Source of the DNA: Heterodera schachtii | Taxonomy: Eukaryota > Nematoda > Chromadorea > Rhabditida > Heteroderidae | Assembly (NCBI GenBank): GCA_023374025.1 | Contig: SIJG01000064.1 | Span: forward strand, 271,943-335,942 | Direction: 5' to 3' | DNA length: 64,000 bases | Part shown: one piece after another, positions 1 to 12,441 of the stretch | Numbering within the stretch: the first letter of the stretch is position 1 | Layout of the letters: every line of letters starts with the position of its first letter | The notes under the pieces: model-generated | Told to the model about the DNA's origin: nothing | The model's input: only the letters and a program-made list of their open reading frames with translations | Database searches by the model: none | Position numbers and translations under genes: made by a program

Positions 1-779
1 CAGCCCTAGTTAAAAGTATAGAAAACGAGCTTATGACGCCGATGCTTCGGAGAGCGGAAACATAAACTTTTTTTTATAAAGTAGTTATTCAATCAAAATG
101 TATGTATTAAATGTTCGGTCGGGGTCGTTTTCGCGTGGCCGTTTTCGCGTGGTTGCATATAAGAGAATTTTTTACTTTTTTATATTTTGTAAATTTTTTT
201 CACTCCCGTTTTATTTCGGGTGCTTAATTCAATTTATATTTGAGTGAATTTTATAAACTAAATTAAGACTGACAAATTAATTATTATAGTCTAATATTTT
301 TTCACGGTCTAATGCTCTGCTGATATTAGTGTAGACTCACTATCCCAAATGCACTTTGATACAAAAATAGAGACCGACTAAAAAGGCAGCAAAAATCGCG
401 AAAAAGGCACTATAAAATGCATGAAAAAATTGAAAAAAGGCATGAAAAGGCACGAAAATCCGGAAAAGGCAAGAAAAAAGGCACTTAAAATTTTTTATTA
501 AGGATTTTCAGGGAGCAAAACACGTAAAACTTAAGCAAATAACTTAATTTTGGTCAATTAAATGATTATAAATATTTTTTTAAATCCATTTTTTGGTTGT
601 TTATCTTATTTTTTAGGTTTATTTAACCCCTATTACAGAATTTTTCGATATAAAATTGAGTTGTGCTAAAATGTTTGGGGCATTACTTTTGTACGGCAAA
701 AAATTGAACAAAACAGTTAAGACTTTCCAATTAGTTAAACATGCATAAAAATGGAGCTTGAGTAAATAAAAGCAAAAAA

Positions 780-830
780 ACTATTTGAATTCGGGTCCGG
801 GTTTCGAAATAGGTCGAAATGTATGTTCGG
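780..830. repeat. Dispersed repeat, family B fragment
   Basis: A short stretch with the core GGGTCCGGG next to TTCGAAA and a TCGAAATG tail. Related copies lie near 35395-35460, 36720-36800, 37410-37450, 37790-37870, 38000-38065 and 59265-59345, in both orientations. No coding potential is seen. It is probably the remnant of a non-autonomous mobile element. Confidence 0.55.
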
Positions 831-1049
831 CACACATCCGACCAATTTCAGTCCTAAACAGGCACTCACGCGATAACGTACCCCACGCGAAAACGGCCAC
901 GCGAAAACGTCCTGGCCCCTTAAATGTTATATCCTTCGCCTCCCATTACCAATTTTAACAAATTTGGGGAGCGAAATAGCAAACCTATTTCAGTGCAATC
1001 GGGATCAATCCGATTTTTAATAATTTTTTTGTGGCTCATTTTCCAAAAA

Positions 1050-1160
1050 ATTTTTGTGAAACAGGGGGAGGGGGTCCGGAGGTGCTGATAGGCGCCGGCA
1101 GGTAAAATTTTGAAAACTTGAGTGCAACTTGTTAACATTTTTACATTGTGTCGTAAAATT
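1050..1160 (+). repeat. Dispersed repeat, family A copy 1
   Basis: The stretch reads an AT-rich lead (CCAAAAAATTTTT), a G-rich block, the core GATAGGCGCCG, then AAAATTTTGAAAA and TTGTTAACA. The same order occurs at about 3620-3730 and again, shorter, at about 3770-3860, and in reverse at about 6685-6800. The GC-rich core inside AT-rich DNA makes it easy to recognise. Confidence 0.7.
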
Positions 1161-1339
1161 TCAAAATTATAAGTAAGGAATGTACTTCAGGGCTGGAGCG
1201 CGACCGCGATCCGCGGCGTATTTTTTTTCCGAAATTCGAGAGCGCGGCAATCTGAATCCGCGATGCGCGGCGATCCGCGACCACGGGATTTTGAATCCGC
1301 GATCAGCGATCCGCAGAATTTGGTGGATAAATTATTTGG

Positions 1340-2490
1340 TGCTATGTGATTTCGACAGTGGTTGATTTCGACAGTGGTTGATTTCGACAGTGAGTGATTT
1401 CGACAGTGTGATTTCGACAATGATTGATCTCGACAGTGAGTGATTTCGACAGTAAACTATTTCGCTTTTTTTCACTGTCTGCATGTGATTTCGACAGCGA
1501 GTGAATTCGACAATAAGTGATTTCGACAGTATTAGAAAAATTGAGAATTCGACAGTGAGTGATTTCGACAGTACCGATAATTTTTTAAAAACACGAGTAT
1601 ATGAAAAATTGGAGCATAAACGAAGTGATACAGTGGTAGAAAAAGTTTTGACTCAAGAATCTTGAGTCAAGATGATTAAAATTTTGTAAAAATTTAAATT
1701 TCGACTGAAATTTTGCTGATTATTTAAAGTCTTGACTCAAACATGAATTATATTTTTATCATGATCAAAAAATTCTTTTACACTAACATGATCAGATCAC
1801 TCCTTCATGGTGAACGGGTGAAATAAAAACGTTAAAATAGTAGAAATTTCGAAAAAAATTCTAGGAGGTTGGGGAAATTTCCAAGGAAAATTTCGATAAT
1901 CTTATTTTAAAGAGCACAAGATTTACTACTGAATTTTCTTAAATGGTAGGGCTGCGACTTGTACATAAAAAATTATACCTGGTTGAAATAGTAAAAATTA
2001 TAAAGGAATGATGACAGGTAGAGCAAAATCACGAACCTAAAAGCCCCGTCGAAAACCGTGATCCTTGGGATTTATCTTTGAGCGTGCTCATATTATTTTA
2101 TTTTAGGCTCCAATTTTTCATATACTCGTGTTTTTAAAAAATTATCGGTACTGTCGAAATCACGCACTGTCGAATTCTCAATTTTTCTAATACTGTCGAA
2201 ATCACTTATTATCGAATTCACGCGCTGTCGAAATCACATGCAGACAGTGAAAAAAAGCGAAATAGTTTACTGTCGAAATCACTCACTGTCGAAATCAACC
2301 ACTGTCGAAATCACCTGGAACGTGATTTATAGAATTTTTATGCATATCCTTTATACGTGCCAGGAAATTTCGACAGTGGCTGATTTCGACAGTGACCGAT
2401 TTCGACAGTGGATTTCGACAGTGAACTATTTTCATTTATTTTACTGTTTTCCGACATTCCCGACAGTGACAGATTTCGACAGAGAGTAAA
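1340..2490. repeat. Foldback element built of TTCGACAGTG repeats
   Basis: The left part (about 1345-1575) is an array of a 13-14 bp unit, roughly TGATTTCGACAGTG, followed by unique sequence to about 1620. About 2106-2314 carries the reverse complement of the same order of units and unique sequence, so the two arms could pair over roughly 200 bp around a spacer of about 480 bp. A further direct array lies at about 2370-2485. No protein is encoded. The structure is that of a foldback or large MITE; I could not define terminal repeats or a target duplication. Confidence 0.8.
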
Positions 2491-3599
2491 ATTATTATTT
2501 TATTATTATTATGTATTCACATGAACAAGCCGGAACCCACGGTTTTGCCCGAAGCAAACTGCCTCAGAGTCAAACTCCCGAAAAGTCATTTTTATTTAAA
2601 AAATTCACTATGTTTAATAAAAAAATTGAATATGTGTGTAGTAAAAATTAAGCATTTTTCTCTTATTTTCAATGTGCTTAATTCAGTGGTACTTTGGCCG
2701 TTGGCTAGTGATAAGGCCGGTCACTTTATCTCGGGTGGTCAATTTTTTGGAAGGTCATTTTATAAAGAGAATTGGAGAGAAATTGTTTTGGCATTCCCGA
2801 ATGCTGATTCTCGAGTTGTCATTGCTGGTGTTCATTTGTTTTGACAATTTTCAGAAATCATGAAAAAGCATAATTGCCATAAATTATTTAAAAAAGTATA
2901 AAATGAAACGTTTTAGAATCTTTTTGAATTTTTTATAGGAAATTTTTGAAAATTAAAAATTAAAAATGAATATTTGTACTAAAAAATGCGAAATATGTAC
3001 AAAGCTCAAAAATCTTAAAATTTTTTTGTATATAAATGCCATTTTGGAATAGAACAGAGACATTCAATTCATTCTGTCTGTTCACACTCCTTGTCACCAT
3101 TCTCCGATCACCTTATCCCAGGGCTCGCAAGTTTTTTTTTTTTCAAAATAAGGACAAACGAGGTTAAAACTAAGATTTTGACCCCAAAAATAAGAGTTTT
3201 TGAAAAAATGGATTTTTACCTTGTAAAAACATTTAAAAAGCATTATTGGCTTAACAAAAATGCAATAAAAAAGAAAATACACCTCTAAGAATCGAGCCGA
3301 AAAAATTTCAGAAAATACACCCCTAAGAATTGAAAAAAGTTTCACAAAAATTTGATCCCCAGAATTTAATTATTTTTCTTGATAAAAAATTTTAGTGCCT
3401 ATTCGAGTGTTTTTGTGCTTATTTAATGCCTATTTCGCGATTTTTTGTGCCTAAAAATCCCAGTCCTATTTATTAGCGTAAAAACCAGGGGTGCCAACTG
3501 AAATTTTCAAAATCTACATTTTGTCGACAAAAAAGCGTCCATTTGGGGTCAAAAATCAGCATTTTGGAGTATTTTAATCAAAATTTAAAAAACCAATAA

Positions 3600-3870
3600 A
3601 AATGTTTTTTGCGACGCGCTTTTTCCAAAAAATTTTGGGAACAGGGAGGGGGTCAGGTGGCGCCGGTAGGCGCCGCCGGGAAAATTTTTGAAAATTTCAA
3701 TACAATTTGTTAACAGATTTTCACCAAAAAGTTACCAGTTTTTGCGTTTTTGAGCCAATTTTTTATGAAAAAATGCGTTTTGGGGGCCCGACGGTGCCGA
3801 TAGGCGCCGCCGGAGGAAAAATAGAAATTTTGACCATTTTTTAACAGATTTTCACTGAAATTTTGGGGCA
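3600..3870 (+). repeat. Dispersed repeat, family A copies 2 and 3
   Basis: Two tandem relatives of the 1050-1160 repeat. Each has a GTAGGCGCCG or GATAGGCGCCG core followed by GCCGG and an AT-rich tail with TTAACAGATTTTCAC. Just downstream (3895-3945) is a short alternating AAATTAAAATTTAATTT palindrome. Confidence 0.7.
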
Positions 3871-4034
3871 TTTTACAATCACGAAAATGAATTAAAATTT
3901 AATTTTTTTTAAATTAAAATTTAATTTTTTTTAAATTAAAATTAATTCAAATATTCGCTTCTAAAAATGATCTATAATTCAATACAGTTATTCAATTTTT
4001 GCATTTTTATTTTCATATCCACGAATAAGCACAA

Positions 4035-4260
4035 ACAAGGAGGTCGGGTACTTTCCCATTATGTGACCGCAAATCAAAATTTTTTTTTGAAAAGGGATAA
4101 TCCAACAATCGAGAGTGTGTAATTGTGGCAGTGATATGCGCGGTGCGATAGGAACAGCTCACGACAAAACTGGCGTTGAAACAAATTTGCGCGCCCCTAT
4201 GTTGATAATTTAAAAATTTTGGCTTGCGGTCACATAATGGGAAAGTACCGGAGGTCGTGC
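4035..4260. repeat. Short inverted repeat
   Basis: GTACTTTCCCATTATGTGAC at about 4048-4067 recurs as its reverse complement at about 4228-4247, with flanking GGTCGG/GGAGGTCG and AAAATTTT also mirrored. The span of about 220 bp looks like a small foldback element. It lies about 140 bp upstream of the start codon of the F-box-like gene. Confidence 0.65.
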
Positions 4261-4400
4261 CAAAATAAGGACAAATCTTAGAAATAAGGACACTTGCGAG
4301 CCCTGCTTTATCCATTTCAATTAATCTTTTTACTTTTCAAGTAAGTACTCCAATATACATTTTAATCTCTCGAATTCGTCAATTGTTAATCGCAACAAAA

Positions 4401-5969
4401 ATGTCGGATAATCCAAACAAAGCGGAAAAACAAATGGAAAAGCAAATGTAAATAATTTTTAAAAGATGGCTTTTCCTTATTTCAAAATCAAATCCATTCG
4501 CTTTTCAGCTTCATTTCTGGCGACGCATGGCTTTCGGTGTTCGATTTGTTGCCCCCTGGTCAGCTTGGCCTCCAAATTGCGCTGATCAGCGACCGATTCG
4601 ACTTCTACGTGGACGAACATTTTAAGACGCGACGCCGAACATTGGACTTCATTCGAATCGGGCACCAAATTGGAGAGAATGGCAAAAAGGAGATGCAAAT
4701 TAGCAATGCGCGAGGTCAACCGTTGCCAATGCCGACCGAACCAATGCCAAACAGAGTGATCGGATTCAACGGAATCGCCATCAAGTAATGCTGAGGCTGG
4801 AAAATGGTCACTATTTCAGGGCACGACAACAATTCTGAATAATGAGACTGAAATGTCCAATTGCCACACCGAAACTTAATCGTCCAACCGCATACAAAAA
4901 AAAAACACAAGAAAACATACTTTCCGATAGAGGAAATTTAAGTGGATTAGTTTAGGAACTTTGTCCAAGAAGGATGCCAATCTTGGCATTGGGCAACTGA
5001 GTCCCGGTGGAACTTGGACATTTCAGCTCCTTTAACTCGGTTCAGAATTGTCTTTGTATCATTCGACTCTTCATCTTGTTTCCCCGTTTTCAGTTACTTG
5101 GATCGCAATGTGTTTGCATTTCTCCACCATTTTCACCGTCTGTTCACCGCCTGTGGCACTTTGTCCATCAAAACGAATTGTGACCGCCTCTTGGAGTTCA
5201 TTCTGCGCAACATTCCGTCCTCTGCTGGTGTTCATGCCAATTCGTCATCCTCTGCTGATGATAGCCAAGCGTTGCTGATCAATTGGCTGTTTTCGTCGTT
5301 CCCTGGGGCGCCATCTGATGCTGGCATTCTGCCCAAAGTGCTCTCATTGCAAGCCAATGAATTGACCGATTGGATGCCAAAGAAAATAGAGGAAATCAAA
5401 TCGGTGCATTTTGGTCACTTTACCTTTTGTTAATGTCCATTTGACTACCTCCCCCCCAATTTTAGGCATTTCTCAGTGCTTCTTCTCCGGCCAATTTTAT
5501 CATTGTCATTCGAGAACCTTGGGCGGATTATCTTGAAGGCTCACATGTGACAGGTGGGATTTTTGATCACAATTTTTTTAAATTTTGTTTTTTGTTCCTT
5601 TTTATTTAGATTGGAACATTAAGCATTGGTACAACAAAAAGACTGGGGAGCAATTGACGTACAAAAGGAATGGGACGGATCGTCTTTTGCTGATCCGTTG
5701 TCCGATTTCGCGGGATGAGAACAAATGGGCCGAATGGGAGTGGGAGGCGATTGAATGGCGTCGTTATGATGGGCCTAGATTTGATGACCAGCGCAACCGT
5801 ATCATTGTGTCCATTCCCGACGGGTACACTCTCGGCGATGGGTAGGGAGAAATTTTCCGAGATTTCAGATATTTTTCAATAAGTTTCGACTTTTAGCCTT
5901 CTTGACGACAACCAAGCAGCAGCAATTCCCGGTCCGAGTGGTCAACAGCAGGAGTCTGCTTTGAATTGA
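4401..5969 (+). CDS. F-box-like protein of the cyst-nematode family
   Basis: Six exons (4401-4447, 4509-4784, 5094-5403, 5466-5553, 5610-5841, 5897-5969) join in phase to 341 residues. After a short charged leader the protein has SGDAWLSVFDLLPPGQLGL followed by ALISDRFDFYVDEHFK, the F-box-like start I associate with a large gene family in Globodera and Heterodera. The middle has the FNGIAINYLDRNV segment and the C-terminal half has WADYLEGSHVTDWN and a Trp-rich block, also typical of that family. F-box proteins usually present substrates to SCF ubiquitin ligases; that role is inferred here. The start is the first ATG before the F-box. There is no signal peptide, so a cytosolic or nuclear location is likely. 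Family recognition is from memory of the pattern, not a search. Confidence 0.8.
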
Positions 5970-8534
5970 TGGTTGATTAATGATGTTTATAGTGATCTTG
6001 AATATTATGTATTTTGTTGCGTCAAAATTGCGCGTTTTTTTATCTTTTCTTTTTGCATTAAAATTGTGTGTAACTGTGACTTACAAATTAGTCTTGTAAC
6101 GCATATTCAAAATAAGCCGTATAACTCCAATTGGGCGCTTTTAGGAAACACTGGCTAAACGCGAATCTGACAAATCCCTTATGGCTCGAACTCTGGACCC
6201 GAATTAGAAGAAAAAAATGTCGAATTTTTTTTTAGAAGTGACATTTATTTTGTGAATCATTCAACAAACATTTTTGTATTGAAAAGAATATTGGCACTTT
6301 TTTGGTAAGAGAATGTCAAATCAACATTATTATTAGAGAGCGACTACGGGTCAGACCCGTATAGAGGGTTTTTACGTGTCCGTGTTTTTTAGGCCGATAC
6401 GGGTGTAAGGAATAAGGGTTTTCCGGGTTTTTAGTCCGTATGGGTGCCTAGTCCTGGGTCCGCGTCTGTTTTTATGAGTTTTTCGTCGATTTTCAACAAT
6501 GCAAAATTCGTTGTATTTTTATTGACCTTTTCATCTACGGTAATTTCCAACGGGATCATCTCTCACTAATTTTTGGCATATCACGGTATTAAAATTACGG
6601 CGACTATCGGTACCTTCGATCCCCAAAAATAATTTTCCTATATAATTTTGATCAAAATCGCAAAAAATCTCATTTTTTGGTGAAAAATATGTTAACAAAT
6701 CACACTAAATTTTCAAAAATTTTCCCGGCGGCGCCTATCGGCACAACCGGCCTTCTCCCCCTTTGACCCCAAAAAATTTGAAAAAAGCGCCGCAAAAAAA
6801 TCGATAGGAAGCGTAAAATTATGTTAAGGAATTAGCGAATGTTTTCTGTGACAATGCCTTGGTGTCAGCTCATTCTGATTTTCGAACCCAAAATCTGATA
6901 TTTTTTTTTTGAGCCAGGTGTTCTGATTTGGACAAATTTCCGATCAAAATCCCTGCCCTATATCTCTGTTTATAATCTTCGTCTTCGGTAACAACACACA
7001 AGGTTTTCTTTCTCCTGTCAGTGTACGCCCCCGGCCCATCAGAAGGCACAGATTGGGATTATTTAATGCGTCGCTTGAATTTTGTGCTGAGATTGCTGCT
7101 GCTGCTCCTTTTGCCTGGGGTGCATTAAGAGGTGGAGGAAAAGGCGAAAAAAATGATAACAAAATTAGGAAGGCATTGTCGGCATTTGTGTTGAGCCGTC
7201 GTTGGCACAGCTCCCGCCGGAGAAGAAGGGAGATGGGATACTTCATCATATTCATACATTTATGTAAATATTCAAATTATCCGTCCCTTTCGGAAGTGAA
7301 GGTTTTGTGTTAAAATAACTAAATTTTCATTTGTTTTTTGCGCTTGGCTTTTCCATCGGCTCTTCCTTCACTTATTCTCCTATCATTTTCAAGCTTTTAG
7401 CCCTTTTACGTATTTTGCTGCGGGCGATAAGAAAGTTCTCCCGCTATTTCTCTCCTTCCGCCTTCACAAATTCCCGTAGCGGAGATTCGCGGGGAATGAC
7501 GCCCGAGGCGAAATACAATTTCAGTTTTTTTAAGCAGCATCAGAAACACCTCCCCCCTCCCCCAAGATTCATGCTTTAGCCATGCTCACGCACATAATCC
7601 GCCTTCGGCGTATTTAAGTTTTCTTATGCTTTTAAATGATCTGTTACCAAAATTACCCTGTCATAAAATCTTCTCTCAAGTCTTATCTATACAAATTAAA
7701 AAATACTCACTCATCATTTGTTTGTGGCAATTATATTTTGAGTTTGTTACCGTTTTTAGTGCTGACACAAAAAAAAAACTCCCGCCGATTGCCATAGCCC
7801 AAGGGCACAAAAAATTTCTTCCTTCGAGAAGGAATTTTTTAACCTTTCACAACCGTTTCTGCCTTCAACAGCACATTGTATACAGCAGCAGCGCATGCGT
7901 TTATTCTTTGCTGTGGTGCGTTTTGTGGGACTTTCGCCGCTCGTCCGTTGTGATGCGTCGTGCACCATTCATTCGTATTCTTCCCCCAATTTTGCCCTGA
8001 GGCGCTTTTGCCCTCAGGACCTGTCCTTTCCCAACTCCCCTCCCCTCCCCCCGCCGCTGGTCGGTCCGCCCGACGGGCGTTACACCCCCCCCCCCCCCCC
8101 ATCACCTCCTGGACTGACTCCCCCCCCCCCCCCTCCCCAACCCACACAATTCGACGCCCCCGACCAGCATTGCCCCAGGCGGTTTGTCCCTACGCGGTCG
8201 CTCTTCTCCAGCGGCTGCTTCTCCTCTCCCTTCCCATCATCGCCCGAAGCAAAAGCCCCTGAGGCGCTTTCCTCTCTCCACACCGTCTCCCGCCAATTAC
8301 TTTATTCTCTTTTCATTTACTGCTTGGGAAGCTGGTGATGGGAATGTGTGGGGTTGTGGGGGGGGGGGGGGGGGAATTGCCCCTTTCCGCCTTCAGTTTC
8401 TTCGCTTTGTATTTATTTTGAGTATTATGTCCAAAACGAATTGCTTCGTACTTTTAGGTTTTGAAAAGAATCAAAGCCATTTCTTTGAATAGATTTGATT
8501 CATTTCATTTTTGAATAAACAAAAATTGCCGCCG
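5970..8534. other. Non-coding stretch between F-box-like and zinc-finger genes
   Basis: AT-rich sequence with a reverse copy of dispersed repeat A (about 6685-6800), then GC-richer DNA at 7890-8380 carrying poly(C) runs (about 8087-8100 and 8120-8132) and a poly(G) run (about 8357-8374). Proline-rich reading frames over the C runs are by-products of composition. I found no exon series here. The last few hundred bases before 8535 probably hold the promoter and 5' leader of the zinc-finger gene. Confidence 0.6.
6685..6800 (-). repeat. Dispersed repeat, family A copy 4
   Basis: On the minus strand the order matches the other copies: AT-rich lead, G-rich block, GATAGGCGCCG core, AAAATTTTTGAAAATTT and a GTTAACA tail. 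It is divergent from the plus-strand copies at 1050 and 3620. Confidence 0.65.
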
Positions 8535-11500
8535 ATGAAATTGGATAATTTGTTGGAGCAAATGATGATGATGCAACAACAGCAGCAACACAACCAACAA
8601 CAAAATCAGCAGGGAGAAAACGAACACGGAGAAGGCCAGCAAAATGTGCAGCAGCAAAAGGAACAGAGCCAAACGCAACAGAAACAACAGCAAAAGCATC
8701 GACAACAACAGCAGCAACAGCAGCAGTGGGAGGAAATGCCGCAAAATAATGTCGGAACAGCAACGAATGGGGTGAGGGACAAGGGAAAACAATTGGACAA
8801 ATGAATGAGGGGTGCCAAAGGTCACTTTGGGATCAAATTATTTAACGGTTTTAGCATGAAAATGGCCAATTTTGAATTGATTATTGAGGGGGTGGGGAAG
8901 GAGTCTTTTGAGAGGAAGGGGCATCCTCCCGGGGAAGGGAGTGCAAAATGCGTCCTTTTCGTCCCCGCCGCCCGCCCCCATCACCGCCCTTCTTCCTATT
9001 CTAATCTTTGAAAGTGCACAGCAATTACTGGGAATATTACAAAGCTTTTTTCAGCACGATGTCCAATCACCAAGCGGCGATCATCAAAATTTTGTTGAAC
9101 TTTCGGCGTCCACAGACAACGCAAAACGACAAAAGGCAGATGCATTTTTGGCCATTTCAAATGGGACCAGAAATGCGGCACAATGCAAAGACCCTTTTCA
9201 ATTCCAAAATCACCAGCAAATGTCGACGGTCGGTGGATTCGGTGAAAACAATGGCAGAGAGTCCCTTCCTCAGCATTTGGAATCGTTCTCCGCCTTTTTA
9301 AGGGGTGAGCAATTAATTGTCAATAATTATTATTTAATTATTTCTAATGTGATCAAATTTAATGGATTAATATTGCTTTTGGTTAATTGTCCTTTTCTAT
9401 AGCATTTCAACACTAATCACTCTAATTAATTGTAATAAATTTCAGCGAATTTGTCGCTTTTGTCCGCCTTTTCGCCTCCTTCGCTCCCGCCTCAACAAAA
9501 TTCGATCCTTCCGCCGATCCTTCCCTCGCCCATTCCTCAGCAAATCGTTCCGTTGAGCAAGGAAATCGCCTCGCAGGGCCTTTTGGCGGTCGGTGGCTGT
9601 CGTCCGGTCAGTGAACCCTTAATTTAGAATTGATCACATTACATTTTCAAAATTCTCTGCTACCAAAAACCTCTTTTTATTAAAAATATGCACTTTCAAA
9701 AATGTGTAATTACCGAAATAATTTCTCAAAAGGGCAAATCTTCGAAGAAATTCAAAAATCATAAAAAGTTCAAAACCACAAAATGAGGCTGAAAAAAGCC
9801 TCTTCACATTTGTGAACCTTTTTTTTTATTAGTAATGGAAAAAGCATTTTCAATGATTAAATTTCATTTTTTAGTGTCACAAAACTTTCGCTTCTCGTCT
9901 CGAACTGATCCACCATTGCATCGACCATTTCCCCAACGTTTTTTACTCTTTCGAAGAGCGATCAACATATAACAATGGATCGTATCCACTACAAATCCCA
10001 AAAAATGGCACTCAAAATTTGATTTCAAATGGTGGCACAAATTTTCAACAAGCGGACGCAACTTTTGCAGATTCAACTCAAAAGATGGATATTTTGGGAC
10101 AACTTGCTGGATTTTTGGGTTGGAATTTAATACGCTTTTCGAAAAAAATATTAAAGCTTAAAAGCAGTTATCTAAAAAGTAAAAAACATTGGGGTCAGCG
10201 GGGAATTGAACCCCGGACCTCTCGCACCCAAAGCGAGAATCATACCACTAGACCACTGACCCACTGCATGAATCGCCTTACAATTTACTATTATTATAAA
10301 AACTTTTTGCTGCTTTAACCCATGAATTAATTTATTATTCCTCATTTTTCCCAATGTTTATTTTAGCATTCAATGAAAATGGTTGTTCTGGCAGTGCCAC
10401 TGATTCTCTACAACCCTTCCAAAATGGGCAAAATTCGCTGCTTGCCAATTTCTTCAAATCATTCACCCCAATGCCATTCCAACAATTGACAGCAGCCGAA
10501 AACGGCACCAAACATTTGGCGACTGACGGCACGACGGAAAACGTAAGGGAACAACCGCGGAAGAGGGCCAATGCTTCTTCTTCTTCGTCGGCAGGTCGGA
10601 AGGCGTTAAACTGTCCAACAAGTGTTAACGTGCTTTTCAGTCTCCCATCCGAAACAAACGGTGCCATGCCGTCCTACTCCATCGTCCAATGGACCAAAAA
10701 TGACCAGCGCAGGTAAAGCGCGGATGGGGGAGGACAAAGCCATTCAATCATTAATGAAATTCTATTGTCCAGCTCGAAAGCGCCAATTAAATAATGAAAA
10801 AGCAGCCGCAAATGGCACTGGAAAAGGGCTAACGGAGGATGGGCCATCGAATTCGTCCGTGGGAAGTAGCAAAAACCATCGAAAAAGCAACACAAATGGA
10901 GGGGACCGGCACCAAAATGGTGGAGCAATTGGTGGTGGTGGTGAGGCGGGAAGGGCAGCTTCGACTTCGGCATCCCCAACGGCCTCGGCAATGCCGACCC
11001 TTTCCGAACTGCCCTATCCCATGTGCCCATATTGCTGCCTGACATTTGCCGAGACGAGCGCATTTCGCACGCATTTGACTGTTCACGAGGTGCTAAACTT
11101 TCGTCGATTCATTGCGTTTTACTTAAATTAGTCGAATTCCTTTTCAGAGTGAAGTCACCGCTTCCGCTTCTTCGCCCTCCGCCGGCGCACCTTTTTCAGC
11201 CCAAACTCTGCTGTTGGCACCGACCGACGCCGACAGAGCGAACGGAGGCGCGGAAACGGCAGCACCGACGCAGCAGCAGCAACAGCAGATGACGCTGAAA
11301 TGTTCGCTGTGTGAGATGAAATTCGTCAACGCATTTCGTCTGGCGGAACACATGCGACTGCACAGTGCGCACACGTGCAACCAATGCCAAAAGGTGGCGG
11401 AGGAAGTGCCAATCGGAAGGAAAAGGGAGGGGGGCGGAGTTAGGATTTATGGCAAACACGAAATACACCCTCAGAAGCAATTTATTTAATCCAAAAATAC

Positions 11501-12362
11501 CTTTAAAAACCGGTCTATGAAGCGTTAATTACTGTAATCATGTTACAACGTATTACTGTATTCCATTAAAAATACTGCCAATGACTCTTTTTCCGAGAAC
11601 TGACTGAGCGGACTTTAGAAGGCTTTTGTTCCCAATCCCATGCAAATGCTTTCAGACTTTCATGACCGCATTTGATTTGAACTTGCACATGGGCACCCAC
11701 ACGGGGTTCACCTACGACTGCAAAGATTGCGGCAAATGCTTTCCATGTCGAAAGACTCTGGCGGAGCACAACCGTTCGCATCGGATGATTCTTAGTGGCG
11801 GCGGCGGAGGGAGTGCCAGCCCCGAATTGTCTAAAAAGGCAAATCATTCATTTTGAGTAGGAAATGCGCTTAAAAAGAGAAAATAAACTGTCAACCCCCA
11901 ATATTTGTTTTAGGCAAAAATGTCGACTGAAAGTGTCCAACTCGGCCAGCAGCAGCAGGAAAGGGAACAGTCGCCCGATTTGGGGGGACTGAACAGCGAC
12001 AGTGGCAGCGAAAAGAGGCGACTGCGCGTGGCCAAAAGAGGTGGGGGAAAGAATGCCGATAATTTTTACGTGATATTGCTCATTTGAGGTGAGAAGTCGC
12101 GTAGAAATGCCACTTTGGTCGCGGTGGAGCGTGCCGTGCCGAGTCCGCCCATTGCTCTGCCCAAGTCCACGTCCGTTTGTTCGGCCGCTTCTTCGTCCAC
12201 TTCTTCCGGTCTGTCTTCACGATCAATGATTCAACCAGTTTTACTCAATGATATTTTTATATTCAAATTTATGATATGTTTTTATAGGTGTCCCGCAATT
12301 TTCCAATGGCATTGAAGAAGGAGAAACTGAGATTGATTGATATTTTTAAGGAAATCAAATAA
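8535..12362 (+). CDS. PolyQ C2H2 zinc-finger protein
   Basis: Eleven exons (8535-8771, 9055-9304, 9446-9606, 9875-10118, 10367-10594, 10641-11089, 11148-11393, 11656-11838, 11914-12040, 12089-12237, 12288-12362) join in phase to 782 residues. Residues 10-75 are Gln-rich. Five C2H2 fingers are visible: CRPCHKTF...HHCIDH spliced across exons 3-4, CPYCCLTF...H in exon 6, CSLCEMKF...H in exon 7, CNQCQKTF...H spliced across exons 7-8, and CDCGK-type YDCKDCGKCF...H in exon 8. It is probably a nuclear DNA-binding regulator; I cannot name an orthologue. Intron 8 starts with GC (AAG|GCAAAT). The acceptor before exon 10 is GAG, which is unusual. The last codons and stop lie inside the 105-bp repeat that flanks the adjacent retrotransposon. 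A tRNA-Pro lies antisense in intron 4. Confidence 0.8.
10191..10262 (-). tRNA. tRNA-Pro (UGG)
   Basis: Read on the minus strand, a 72-nt cloverleaf forms: acceptor stem GGGTCAG with CTGACCC, D-arm region with GTGGTCTAGTGGTATGA, anticodon stem CTCGC/GCGAG with loop TTTGGGT giving anticodon TGG, and a T-arm with GGTTCAATTCC. It carries the B-box GGTTCAATTCC and lies in intron 4 of the zinc-finger gene in the opposite direction. No intron in the tRNA. Confidence 0.95.
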
Positions 12363-12441
12363 ATATTTTATTTCAAATAAATATTCCTCGTATGATAAAT
12401 TTTTTTTATTAATATTAATTATTTTAATTTACTTAAATAAT
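12337..12441. repeat. 105-bp direct repeat, left copy (target duplication)
   Basis: Identical base for base to 14886-14990 by my reading. It starts inside the last exon of the zinc-finger gene (final codons and TAA stop) and runs through the presumed poly(A) signal region. Its position exactly at both ends of the retrotransposon marks it as the duplicated target site. Confidence 0.9.

Noticed and set aside
1345..1575. Array of short repeats considered as centromeric or telomeric
   Set aside because: The unit is mirrored at 2106-2314 and limited to about 1 kb, which fits a foldback element better.
7895..8338. Proline-rich plus-strand frames
   Set aside because: They follow poly(C) runs; no domain, no splice chain, and several frames overlap with equal merit.
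8500..8825. Leu/Ala-rich minus-strand frames
   Set aside because: They are the antisense of the Gln codons in exon 1 of the zinc-finger gene.
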